This document shows positions 1 through 6,681 of a stretch of DNA of 11,506 nucleotides, one piece after another. The notes beneath the pieces were generated by a model. It was not told the DNA's origin. It was given only the letters and a program-made list of their open reading frames with translations, and searched no databases. The stretch lies in NCBI GenBank assembly GCA_021129785.1, contig JAJOKQ010000048.1, forward strand, positions 1 to 11,506, in the 5' to 3' direction. The translations under genes and the position numbers were made by a program. Origin of the DNA: Clostridiales bacterium (lineage in GTDB: Bacteria; Bacillota; Clostridia; Peptostreptococcales; NVVX01). The number at the start of each line of letters is the position of its first letter. Positions within the stretch are counted from its first letter, which is position 1.

Positions 1-40
1 AAGTTTTTCTGGCTATATACTACACAGATTGCAGAATATT

Positions 41-47
41 AGGAGGT
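41..47 (+). promoter_or_regulatory. Ribosome binding site of metG
   Basis: AGGAGGT lies 7 nt upstream of the ATG at 55, a near-perfect Shine-Dalgarno sequence that fixes the metG start. A TATACT at 16-21 could be a -10 box, but its -35 partner would lie outside the window, so I do not call a promoter. Nothing else can be said of the first 40 bases. Confidence 0.85.
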
Positions 48-54
48 AGAACAA

Positions 55-1647
55 ATGAAAAAAGAAAGCTTTTACGTAACAACACCTATATATTATCCAA
101 GCGGAAAATTACATATCGGGCATGCTTATACTACGCTAGCGGCAGATGTTCTGGCTAGGTTTAAAAGATTTACTGGTTATGATGTTATGTTTTTAACGGG
201 AACGGACGAGCATGGTGAAAAAATTCAAGTATCTGCAAAAGAAAAAGGAATGGATACACAAAAATATGTAGATAGAATGGTCGATGAAATCAAATCAGAA
301 TGGGAAAAATTGGATATATCATATGATGAATTTATAAGAACGACTGATCAGAAACATAAAAAAGCAGTGCAGAAAATTTTTGAAACGCTATATGAAAAAG
401 GAGACATTTACAAAAGTGAATACGAAGGCTGGTATTGTACTCCTTGCGAGTCTTTTTGGACAGAAAAACAACTAAAAGAAAATAAAACTTGTCCAGATTG
501 TGACAGACCCGCTCATCGAACAAAAGAAGAAGCATACTTCTTTAAGTTGTCAAAATATCAAGACAGACTAATTAAGGAATTTGAAGATAATCCTGAAATC
601 TGCTATCCTGTATCAAGAAAAAATGAAATGATGAATAATTTTTTGAAGCCAGGTCTAGATGATCTGTGTGTATCAAGAACAAGTTTCGATTGGGGAGTAA
701 AGGTTCCATTTGATACTAAACATGTTATATACGTGTGGTTCGATGCAGTTTGTAATTACATCACTGCGTTAGGATTCGAATCTGACAATACTGATTCATA
801 TAAAAAATATTGGCCTGCGAATGTACATTTGCTTGGGAAAGAAATAGTTCGTTTTCACACACTAGTTTGGCCAGCAATATTAATGGCTTTGGACCTTCCG
901 CTACCAAAGAAAATTTTTGGACATGGGTGGATATTGTTCGACGCTGGGAAAATGTCTAAATCAAAAGGTAATGTCGTATACTCGAAACCGCTAATTGATA
1001 GGTATGGAATTGATGCTCTTAAGTATTTTTTGCTTAGAGAATTTACTTTTGGACAGGATGGAAAGTATGCTAATAGAGCATTCATTACTAGATTGAATAC
1101 AGACTTAGCAAATGATTTGGGCAACTTAGTTAGCCGGAGTATTGCTATGATAGTTAAGTATAATCAAGCTATTATTCCAAGTATAAAAGAAGAAGGCGAG
1201 TTTGATAGTGAACTACGCGAAGTAGCAACAAAAGCAGGAGAAAAAGTAGAAAATGCAATTGACAATTTAGACTTTAGTGGTGCATTAGAAGAAATTTGGA
1301 AAATTATTAGAAGAGCAAATAAATATATTGACGAAACTACTCCATGGATTTTGGCAAAAGACGAAAACAGTAAAGACAGGCTAGATACTGTGTTTTTTAA
1401 TCTAGCAGATTCTATTCGTATAGTAGCTATTTTGATTTATCCTTTTATGAAAAATACCAGCGAAGAAATATGTAAGCAGCTTGGAATTGATAAAAAGAAC
1501 AGAAAGTGGGATGCTGTATTTGAAAAGGATGAAACAATAACTGGGAATACAGTAACAAAAGGTAAAATTCTTTTTCCTAGATTAGAAATTGACAAAGAGG
1601 TATTAGAATTAGAAGAAGCAAATAATAAATACATGCAATTGTTGTAG
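55..1647 (+). CDS. metG: Methionyl-tRNA synthetase, short form without C-terminal tRNA-binding domain
   Basis: Class I aminoacyl-tRNA synthetase that charges tRNA-Met with methionine in the cytoplasm. The HIGH signature is at residues 20-23 and KMSKS at 299-303, the two ATP-binding motifs of class I enzymes. A connective-domain zinc knuckle is visible as C128-x2-C131 and C146-x2-C149. The helical anticodon-binding domain follows, from about residue 345 to 500. The protein has 530 residues; many Firmicutes homologues, such as B. subtilis MetS, are about 650-665 because they carry an extra C-terminal EMAP/Arc1p-like tRNA-binding and dimerisation domain. Here the coding region stops just after the linker (ending NNKYMQLL), and the TatD gene begins 19 nt later, so no remnant of that domain is left. 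This gene leads the conserved metS-yabD-yabE-rnmV-ksgA neighbourhood. The assignment is very secure. Confidence 0.97.
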   Translation: MKKESFYVTTPIYYPSGKLHIGHAYTTLAADVLARFKRFTGYDVMFLTGTDEHGEKIQVSAKEKGMDTQKYVDRMVDEIKSEWEKLDISYDEFIRTTDQKHKKAVQKIFETLYEKGDIYKSEYEGWYCTPCESFWTEKQLKENKTCPDCDRPAHRTKEEAYFFKLSKYQDRLIKEFEDNPEICYPVSRKNEMMNNFLKPGLDDLCVSRTSFDWGVKVPFDTKHVIYVWFDAVCNYITALGFESDNTDSYKKYWPANVHLLGKEIVRFHTLVWPAILMALDLPLPKKIFGHGWILFDAGKMSKSKGNVVYSKPLIDRYGIDALKYFLLREFTFGQDGKYANRAFITRLNTDLANDLGNLVSRSIAMIVKYNQAIIPSIKEEGEFDSELREVATKAGEKVENAIDNLDFSGALEEIWKIIRRANKYIDETTPWILAKDENSKDRLDTVFFNLADSIRIVAILIYPFMKNTSEEICKQLGIDKKNRKWDAVFEKDETITGNTVTKGKILFPRLEIDKEVLELEEANNKYMQLL

Positions 1648-1653
1648 CAGGTT

Positions 1654-1658
1654 GGAGG
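1654..1658 (+). promoter_or_regulatory. Ribosome binding site deciding the TatD start
   Basis: GGAGG ends 8 nt before the ATG at 1667. An in-frame TTG at 1652 would put this site inside the coding region, so the ATG is the better start. Confidence 0.85.
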
Positions 1659-1666
1659 ACCAAGAC

Positions 1667-2437
1667 ATGGAGATATTTGATAGTCATTCGCACTTAGATG
1701 ATGCACGGTTTGATGATGATAGAGACGAAATTATTCTTAGAGCAAAAGAGAATGGAGTAAAATATATTTTAAATCCGGGGGCAACTCTTGCATCTTCGGT
1801 GAAGGCAGTTAAAATAGCAGAAAAATACGACATTGTTTATGCTGCAGTAGGAATACATCCGCATGATGTAAAAGATATGGACGAAAATACAATTGCAGTT
1901 TTAAAATCACTTTGTAAAAGAGATAAAGTTGTAGCATATGGAGAAATTGGACTAGACTATTACTATAATCACTCTTCCCAAGAATTGCAACGAAAGTGGT
2001 TCAAAAGGCAAATAGAGTTAGCAAAAGAACTAAAATTGCCAATAATAGTTCATGATCGCGATGCGCATGGAGAAGTATTTGATATTTTGAAAGAGTATAA
2101 AGTATGGGAAGACGGATGCGTTATGCACTGTTATTCTGGTAGTGTAGAATTAGCAAAAGAATATGTGAAAAAAGGTATATATATATCGTTAGCTGGTCCA
2201 TTGACTTTTAAAAATGCTAAGAAAACACGTGAAGTAGCAAAAAAAATACCTCTAGAATGGTTAATGGCTGAAACCGATGCTCCTTATCTTACGCCGGTAC
2301 CATTTAGAGGAAAGCGTAATGAGCCATCATACACTAAGTATGTTATTGAAGCAATTGCAAAAGTTAAAGAGATAGATTTAGAAAAAACAGCAATGAAGCT
2401 AACTGAGAACACAAAAAAAATCCTAGGGTTAATATAG
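1667..2437 (+). CDS. TatD-family metal-dependent deoxyribonuclease (YabD type)
   Basis: Predicted cytoplasmic TIM-barrel metallohydrolase of the TatD family, whose members act as Mg-dependent 3'-5' DNases with proposed roles in DNA repair or degradation. The 256-residue length is typical. Metal ligands are visible in family order: H7 and H9 (DSHSHLD), E93 (GEIGLDYY), H129 (IVHDRDAH), H154 (MHCYSG) and D204 (ETDAPYL). The start is the ATG at 1667, preceded by GGAGG; an upstream in-frame TTG at 1652 is rejected because it lies on the ribosome binding site. It lies 19 nt after metG and is probably co-transcribed with it, matching yabD behind metS in B. subtilis. The physiological substrate cannot be told from sequence. 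Family call very secure. Confidence 0.95.
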   Translation: MEIFDSHSHLDDARFDDDRDEIILRAKENGVKYILNPGATLASSVKAVKIAEKYDIVYAAVGIHPHDVKDMDENTIAVLKSLCKRDKVVAYGEIGLDYYYNHSSQELQRKWFKRQIELAKELKLPIIVHDRDAHGEVFDILKEYKVWEDGCVMHCYSGSVELAKEYVKKGIYISLAGPLTFKNAKKTREVAKKIPLEWLMAETDAPYLTPVPFRGKRNEPSYTKYVIEAIAKVKEIDLEKTAMKLTENTKKILGLI

Positions 2438-2440
2438 ACA

Positions 2441-2518
2441 ATGAAAGAAGGCACTTTAAAAATAGTAAAAAATACCGATATAGATTCTAGAGTCCAAAGT
2501 TTAGGGGGCAAACGATAA
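2441..2518 (+). CDS. Possible 25-residue leader peptide, coupled to the HD-GYP gene
   Basis: A short frame begins with ATG 3 nt after the TatD stop, encodes 25 residues (MKEGTLKIVK at the start, QSLGGKR at the end) and terminates in TAA, whose last A is the first base of the next gene's ATG (TAATG). Such overlap is typical of translational coupling. Its own ribosome binding site is poor: only TAGGG at 2423-2427, inside the end of the TatD gene. The AGGGGG of the next gene lies inside this frame, so ribosomes reading it would cross that site. I do not recognise the peptide. It may be a chance open frame in an 80-nt spacer; there is no direct sign of translation. Confidence 0.3.
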   Translation: MKEGTLKIVKNTDIDSRVQSLGGKR

Positions 2519-3612
2519 TGAGCAAGTCAAAGATAAAAGAAGTGTCAATTGAAGATTTAAAAAAAGGAATGAAGTTAGCAAAGGACGTAATTAGTCAACG
2601 AGGGAATATACTCTTACCTAAGGGACAAAAATTAGAGGAAATCCAAAGAACTCAAATGTTCTTAGAACAGCATAATATATATTTTGTTTTTGTTGAAGAA
2701 GCTAAAACAAATGTGACTGCAGGAATAGAACCTAAAACAGAGTTGGAAAAAGAAGAAGAAGAGATAGAACTATTTAGAGAAGAGTATATGCAAGTTAGAA
2801 ATAGCATGGAAAAGGACTTCAGAAAAATTTTACAAGGTGAAAAGATTGAAAAGAAAGAAGTGCATGATAATTTAGATAAAATTTTAGAGGCGTTTGGGCA
2901 CACAATGAATGTTTTTCAGCTTATGCAGAGAATGGAAGAATTAGACGATATAACTTACGCACATAGTTATAATGTAACTCTTATAAGCTATTCTATTGGT
3001 AAATGGCTAAAATTATCAAAAAAACAATTAGAAGAGCTCACAATGGCTTCGATGCTACTAGATATAGGAAAAGTGAAAGTAGATGGTAAAATACTAAATA
3101 AATCAGAAAATTTCACCAATGACGACTTGCTAGAGTGTAAGAAGCACGTGATATATAGTTATGAAGCAGTTAAGAATTACGATTTTATATCGCAAGACGT
3201 TAAACAAGCAATATTGATGCATCACGAAAGAATGGATGGAAGTGGCTATCCTCTTGCAGTAAAAGGAGATAAAATCCCACTGTTCGCACGAATTATAGCC
3301 ATAGCAGACATTTATAGTGCAATAACTTCTGCAAGACCATATAGAGAAAAAAAGACTCCATTTCAAGCTATTTCGATATTAGAAAAAGATTATGTGCAAA
3401 AATTGGACACCAAAATATTATACCATTTTATGCATAGGATAGGAAGTTGTTTTGTGGGACAACAGATTGAACTTAGTAATGGAAAATTTGCAAGAATCAT
3501 CTTTATTCCAAGTCACAATATCTATAGACCGGTTGTAAAATTAGATAACACCGAAGAAATAATAGACTTAAGCAGTAGAGAAAATAAAGACATAGAAATT
3601 GTTAACTTCTAG
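2518..3612 (+). CDS. HD-GYP-domain protein with degenerate HD dyad (Leu-Asp), putative cyclic-di-GMP signalling
   Basis: 364 residues, no membrane segment. The N-terminal part (about 1-60) resembles the DUF3391-like domain often found before HD-GYP. A Glu/Lys-rich, probably coiled-coil linker follows (about 70-125), then an HD-GYP domain (about 140-300) and a short C-terminal beta-rich extension (about 310-364). HD-GYP proteins are typically c-di-GMP phosphodiesterases. Conserved ligand positions seen are H149, D182, H210, H235, H236 and D264, with GYP at 243-245 in the HHERMDGSGYP motif. The residue before D182 is Leu181, where the HD signature has His, so the metal site is probably incomplete and activity is doubtful; it could be a sensor or a variant enzyme. 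AGGGGG at 2503-2508 supports the ATG at 2518. The gene sits between yabD and yabE homologues, which are adjacent in B. subtilis. No convincing terminator follows it. Confidence 0.88.
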   Translation: MSKSKIKEVSIEDLKKGMKLAKDVISQRGNILLPKGQKLEEIQRTQMFLEQHNIYFVFVEEAKTNVTAGIEPKTELEKEEEEIELFREEYMQVRNSMEKDFRKILQGEKIEKKEVHDNLDKILEAFGHTMNVFQLMQRMEELDDITYAHSYNVTLISYSIGKWLKLSKKQLEELTMASMLLDIGKVKVDGKILNKSENFTNDDLLECKKHVIYSYEAVKNYDFISQDVKQAILMHHERMDGSGYPLAVKGDKIPLFARIIAIADIYSAITSARPYREKKTPFQAISILEKDYVQKLDTKILYHFMHRIGSCFVGQQIELSNGKFARIIFIPSHNIYRPVVKLDNTEEIIDLSSRENKDIEIVNF

Positions 3613-3782
3613 TTATGATTAGTTCTAAGCTAGAGTGCTAGTATGAAGTTTTGAGATAAATTGGACTTTTATCCATATAAAGTTGTTTGATGAATATAAA
3701 ATTGGGAAAGTGACAATAATTTCAACATAACTGATAAAAGAATCTTTGATTAAATTTTTAAAATAAAGAAATAATCTCGGAG
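3613..3782 (+). other. Spacer between the HD-GYP gene and the yabE promoter
   Basis: About 170 nt of AT-rich sequence with stop codons in all frames. It contains only weak dyads: CTAG-AGTG-CTAG near 3632-3643, and ACTTT/AAAGT at 3665-3669 and 3679-3683. Neither has a good T-tract, so I do not call a terminator. I see no RNA gene. Confidence 0.5.
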
Positions 3783-3810
3783 TTGACAAATAAAATAACT
3801 AATGTAGAAT
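3783..3810 (+). promoter_or_regulatory. Sigma-A-type promoter of the yabE homologue
   Basis: A perfect -35 TTGACA (3783-3788) is separated by 16 nt from TAGAAT (3805-3810), 5 of 6 matches to TATAAT. Transcription would start near 3817, leaving a leader of about 40 nt before the ATG at 3857. This suggests that yabE, rnmV and rsmA can be transcribed independently of metG. Confidence 0.7.
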
Positions 3811-3856
3811 GAGATGAATTAAAATTATTTTAAAAAAGCAACTCAGGAGGAGCTAA

Positions 3857-4897
3857 ATGATGGAAAGTTTTAAAAGCAATAAGAGAGCTTTTTTTGTAAA
3901 AGCTATGGTAATTGCTTGTGTTATGCTAATAATGGGTACAGGTTTGTGGTTGCGATCAATTCATAAAATAGTAGTGATTGCACACGATGGAGAACAAAGG
4001 GAGGTTTCCACTTTTAAAAACACTGTAGGTGACATATTAGAAAAAGAGAATATTGTTCTGCACTCGGCAGATAAAATCAAACCGGATTTGACAGAAAAGA
4101 TAGTGGATGGAACTGAGATAATTATAAGTAGAGCATTTGAAGTTAAAATAGTGGATGCTGGATTAGAGCAGATGATAATGACTACTGACAAAAACGTAGA
4201 AGGATTATTGAATTCGCTTGACATAGTGATTGGGAAAAATGACATAGTAACTCCAGTTTTGAATATGCCTCTTGTAGAGGGTCAGAAAATAACAATTATA
4301 AGAGTAAGCGAAAAATATGAGGTGGAAAAAACGCAAATTCCTTATCAAACGATAACAAAGCATAATGATAATCTCGAAATTGGAGAGTTAAGAAAAGTGC
4401 GTGCTGGAAACGAAGGAGTAAAAGAAATCAAAGTAAGAATTGTCTTTGAAAACGGAATAGAAGTGAAAAGAGAAGTTGTTGAAGAAACTATTTTAGTAGA
4501 GGCAGTAGATGAAGTTTTTGAAAAGGGAACAAAGAACTTTATTGTCACATCAAGGGGAGAAGTTCAAAGGTTCAAAGAAGTTATCATAATGATTGCAACT
4601 GCGTACACAGCAGGATATGAAAGTACTGGTAAAAACCCAGGAGATCATGGATTTGGAATCACTAAAAGCGGAACACAGGCGAGACCAGGTGTGGTAGCAG
4701 TAGATCCAAGAGTTATTCCTTTAGGAACTCAACTTTATATTGAGTCACTAGACTCATTCCCAAGCTATGGGAAAGCAAGCGCAGAAGATATTGGAGGTTC
4801 GATTAAAGGAAATAGAATTGATCTTTTTTTTGAAGATGTTGAGGATGCGCTTAGGTTTGGAAGAAGGAAAGTAAGAGTGTATGTACTAGATAACTAG
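3857..4897 (+). CDS. yabE: YabE-like cell-wall protein: DUF348 repeats, G5 and 3D domains
   Basis: Membrane-anchored or secreted envelope protein of 346 residues. A short basic N-terminus is followed by one hydrophobic segment (about 12-32), a signal anchor or uncleaved signal peptide. Next come two DUF348-like repeats (about 36-90 and 93-148), a G5 domain (about 153-228; G5 modules bind wall polymers) and a C-terminal 3D domain (about 245-346), a double-psi beta-barrel with the fold of lytic transglycosylases. The three conserved aspartates of 3D are D283 (AVDPRVIPLGT), D311 (AEDIGG) and D322 (RIDLFF); the usual DTGG is DIGG here. The architecture is that of B. subtilis YabE and, without the Rpf module, resembles actinobacterial RpfB. 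It probably cleaves or remodels peptidoglycan outside the membrane. AGGAGG at 3845-3850 serves ATG 3857 (6 nt spacing) or the adjacent ATG 3860 (9 nt). It has its own promoter and lies directly before rnmV, as in Bacillus. Confidence 0.92.
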   Translation: MMESFKSNKRAFFVKAMVIACVMLIMGTGLWLRSIHKIVVIAHDGEQREVSTFKNTVGDILEKENIVLHSADKIKPDLTEKIVDGTEIIISRAFEVKIVDAGLEQMIMTTDKNVEGLLNSLDIVIGKNDIVTPVLNMPLVEGQKITIIRVSEKYEVEKTQIPYQTITKHNDNLEIGELRKVRAGNEGVKEIKVRIVFENGIEVKREVVEETILVEAVDEVFEKGTKNFIVTSRGEVQRFKEVIIMIATAYTAGYESTGKNPGDHGFGITKSGTQARPGVVAVDPRVIPLGTQLYIESLDSFPSYGKASAEDIGGSIKGNRIDLFFEDVEDALRFGRRKVRVYVLDN

Positions 4898-4898
4898 G

Positions 4899-4981
4899 CA
4901 TTGGAGAAGCAATAGTCAAGCATTGGTGAAGCAGTTGTTTAACGACCGCTTAACTACGGTCTAACTATTGCTTAACCATTG
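4899..4981. repeat. Array of 11-bp repeats in inverted halves, forming a long hairpin before rnmV
   Basis: Read on the + strand, the right half is four consecutive 11-mers from 4938: TTTAACGACCG, CTTAACTACGG, TCTAACTATTG, CTTAACCATTG. The left half, read on the - strand from 4942 back to 4899, is TTAAACAACTG, CTTCACCAATG, CTTGACTATTG, CTTCTCCAATG, the same motif (about CTTNACNATTG). The halves overlap at the centre (4938-4942). As RNA the element folds end to end: AAGCAATAGT (4907-4916) pairs perfectly with ACTATTGCTT (4964-4973), with further interrupted pairing outward to 4897/4983 and inward to near 4938/4942. An alternative inner stem is GACCG (4944-4948) with CGGTC (4957-4961). A short T run (4990-4994) follows after a gap, too far for a classical terminator. 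The element begins 2 nt after the yabE stop and ends 16 nt before the rnmV ribosome binding site. Confidence 0.85.
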
Positions 4982-4997
4982 TCCATCTATTTTTGGT

Positions 4998-5004
4998 AGA
5001 GGTG
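4998..5004 (+). promoter_or_regulatory. Ribosome binding site deciding the rnmV start
   Basis: AGAGGTG ends 6 nt before the TTG at 5011. The other in-frame candidates, TTG 4993 and GTG 5002, lie at or before this site and have no ribosome binding site of their own. Confidence 0.75.
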
Positions 5005-5010
5005 AAAATT

Positions 5011-5547
5011 TTGATAAAAGAAATTATTGTAGTTGAAGGAAAAGATGATGTTTCAGCGGTGAAGAGAGCAGTAAAATCCGAGTTAATAATTACGGGTGGA
5101 CTTGCGTTAAGACCAGAAACAATTAATAGGATTAAATCAGCAGTAGCAAGAAGAGGAGCAATAATTTTTACTGACCCAGATTTTGCGGGGGAAAAAATCA
5201 GAAAAATTATTGCGTCAAAGGTTAAAGGCTGCAAACATGCTTTTTTACCTAAAGAAGAAGCGACTTTGAATGGCAATATAGGGATTGAAAATGCTTCTAC
5301 AAAAAGCATACTTCTTGCACTAAGTAAAGCTAGGAGTTCAATGACTGTTGAGCGAAGAGAGTTTACACAAAAAGATATGACAGCTAATAAAATTGTAGGG
5401 TCAGAGGATGCTAGTGTAAGAAGAGCAGAAATTGGTAAGAGTTTAGGAATAGGATATGGAAATGCAAAACAGTTTCTGAGCAGGCTTAACAATTATGGAG
5501 TTACGAGAGATGAGTTTATAGAAGCTGTTAAAAGCATAGTTGAATAG
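5011..5547 (+). CDS. rnmV: Ribonuclease M5, 5S rRNA maturase
   Basis: Cytoplasmic Toprim-domain endonuclease that cuts both strands of the 5S rRNA precursor stem to give mature 5S rRNA in low-G+C Gram-positives. The protein has 178 residues from the TTG at 5011, normal for the family (about 180-190). The Toprim glutamate is E9 in IIVVEGKDD and the Asp pair is D55-x-D57 in FTDPDFAGEKIRK; the family segment GCKHAFLPKEEA follows. The C-terminal part has the helical GYGNAKQFLSRLNNYG region typical of RnmV. TTG is chosen because AGAGGTG lies 6 nt upstream and because the protein then starts with IKEIIVVEG, as B. subtilis RnmV does after its first residues. It lies between the yabE homologue and rsmA, the canonical position, and a large hairpin precedes its ribosome binding site. 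Confidence 0.95.
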   Translation: MIKEIIVVEGKDDVSAVKRAVKSELIITGGLALRPETINRIKSAVARRGAIIFTDPDFAGEKIRKIIASKVKGCKHAFLPKEEATLNGNIGIENASTKSILLALSKARSSMTVERREFTQKDMTANKIVGSEDASVRRAEIGKSLGIGYGNAKQFLSRLNNYGVTRDEFIEAVKSIVE

Positions 5548-5558
5548 AGGAATATAAA

Positions 5559-6428
5559 ATGGATAGGATTGCTACACCATCAAAAACGAAAAGTATAATA
5601 AGAAAACATGATTTTTTCTTTTCTAAGAGTTTGGGGCAGAATTTTTTGATAGATTCTAACATTCCTACTAATATGATAGAAAAAATAGGGATTGATTGTA
5701 GAGATAATGTCATAGAGGTTGGTCCGGGCATAGGAAGTCTAACCCAAGTTATTGCTGAACATGCAAAGAAAGTAGTTGTAGTTGAGATAGACAAAAAACT
5801 AATACCAATACTAAAAGAAACAGTAGGTGAAAATGATAATGTCGAAATAGTACATGATGATATATTAAAAGTAGATTTGCACAAACTTATAGAAAATGAA
5901 TTTGATAGTGAGAAGATTAAAGTAATAGGAAACTTACCGTATTACATTACAACGCCAATTATTATGAGATTTTTAGAAGAAAAAGTTCCTATAGAGCAGT
6001 TAGTCTTTATGGTGCAAAAAGAAGTTGCAGAAAGAATGCAAGCTAAACCAAGTACAAAACAATATGGAACCCTATCAATAGCTGTGCAATATTACTGTGA
6101 TGTAAAAATAATTATGAAAGTTCCGCCATCAGTATTCTTACCGCATCCTAAGGTGGAGTCTAGCATAATAAAACTAGATGTTTTACGTCATCCTAGAGTG
6201 AGCATTAAAGATGAAAAATTATTTTTTAGAATTGTGAAAGACGCGTTTGGAAAAAGAAGAAAAACGTTGTTAAATGCTCTGAGTTCGGGACACCTGCAAC
6301 TAGATAAATCATTGCTAAAGAAAGTGTTTGGTATATGCGAAATTGATGGTGGTAGAAGAGGAGAAACTCTATCTATTGAAGAGTTTGCTATACTTACGAA
6401 TACAGTATTAGAAAGTTTAGAACTGTAG
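5559..6428 (+). CDS. rsmA: 16S rRNA (adenine(1518)-N6/adenine(1519)-N6)-dimethyltransferase
   Basis: SAM-dependent enzyme (RsmA/KsgA) that dimethylates the two adjacent adenines in the 3'-terminal helix 45 loop of 16S rRNA, a late checkpoint of 30S subunit assembly. Loss gives kasugamycin resistance in other bacteria. At 289 residues it has normal length. Visible motifs are LGQNFLID (from residue 25), SAM-binding motif I EVGPGIGSLT (from E53), the acidic VVEIDKKL after the next strand, and the catalytic motif IV NLPYY (N125-L-P-Y128). The C-terminal domain carries FGKRRKTLLNAL, typical of the family. The start is the ATG at 5559 with AGAGG at 5546-5550. It lies 11 nt after rnmV, is clearly in one transcript with it, and ends the block ahead of a strong terminator. 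Confidence 0.97.
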   Translation: MDRIATPSKTKSIIRKHDFFFSKSLGQNFLIDSNIPTNMIEKIGIDCRDNVIEVGPGIGSLTQVIAEHAKKVVVVEIDKKLIPILKETVGENDNVEIVHDDILKVDLHKLIENEFDSEKIKVIGNLPYYITTPIIMRFLEEKVPIEQLVFMVQKEVAERMQAKPSTKQYGTLSIAVQYYCDVKIIMKVPPSVFLPHPKVESSIIKLDVLRHPRVSIKDEKLFFRIVKDAFGKRRKTLLNALSSGHLQLDKSLLKKVFGICEIDGGRRGETLSIEEFAILTNTVLESLEL

Positions 6429-6491
6429 TTTGCAGTTAATAGATAAAATATTTCTAAAAAACAACAAAGAATAAAACAACAAAAAAGAAGC

Positions 6492-6534
6492 AAAAAAAAG
6501 AAGACTCCTTAAAATACAGGAGTTTTCTTTTTTT
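6492..6534. terminator. Intrinsic terminator after rsmA, possibly bidirectional
   Basis: GAAGACTCCT (6500-6509) pairs with AGGAGTTTTC (6518-6527) over 10 bp including one G-U pair, with an 8-nt loop, followed by seven T (6528-6534). Eight A (6492-6499) precede the stem, extending the pairing and giving a U-tract for the opposite strand too. It closes the yabE-rnmV-rsmA transcript. Confidence 0.92.
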
Positions 6535-6670
6535 GATTAATGTAGGTAAACAAACACAAGTAGATACATATAAGGATAAAGAGTGTTCCGCATTTATCAA
6601 GAATTTTGTTCCTGTAGAGTTGGCGGGTAAGCTAAACAATTTTCGCTGGTAGGAATATATCAAAATATAA
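6535..6670. other. Non-coding stretch after the terminator
   Basis: About 135 nt with no gene I can support. One + frame stays open for 38 codons to a TAG at 6647-6649 (peptide includes KDKECSAFIKNF). Its only start, a TTG at 6533, lies inside the terminator T-tract and has no ribosome binding site. It could be a decayed gene end or chance. I see no clear promoter for the following small frame. Confidence 0.4.
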
Positions 6671-6681
6671 AGGGGGAGAAG

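Noticed and set aside
2456..2484. Possible promoter TTTAAA-N17-TATAGA upstream of the HD-GYP gene
   Set aside because: Each box matches only 4 of 6 consensus bases, which is expected by chance in AT-rich sequence.
4899..4981. Reading the repeats before rnmV as a CRISPR array
   Set aside because: Units are only 11 bp, directly adjacent without spacers, and inverted between halves. No cas genes are nearby.
4898..4994. Reading the hairpin before rnmV as a simple intrinsic terminator of yabE
   Set aside because: The stem is long and interrupted, the T run is short and set off by about 6 nt, and rnmV and rsmA have no other evident promoter. Partial attenuation remains possible.
4965..5492. 175-codon frame on the - strand over rnmV
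   Set aside because: It lies almost wholly inside rnmV, whose motifs are unmistakable. The product is Leu/Ser/Ile-rich, as expected of the antisense of an AT-rich gene, and no promoter or ribosome binding site is seen.
6533..6649. 38-codon open frame after the rsmA terminator
   Set aside because: The only start codon is a TTG inside the terminator T-tract, and it has no ribosome binding site. An open run of this length is not rare by chance across six frames.
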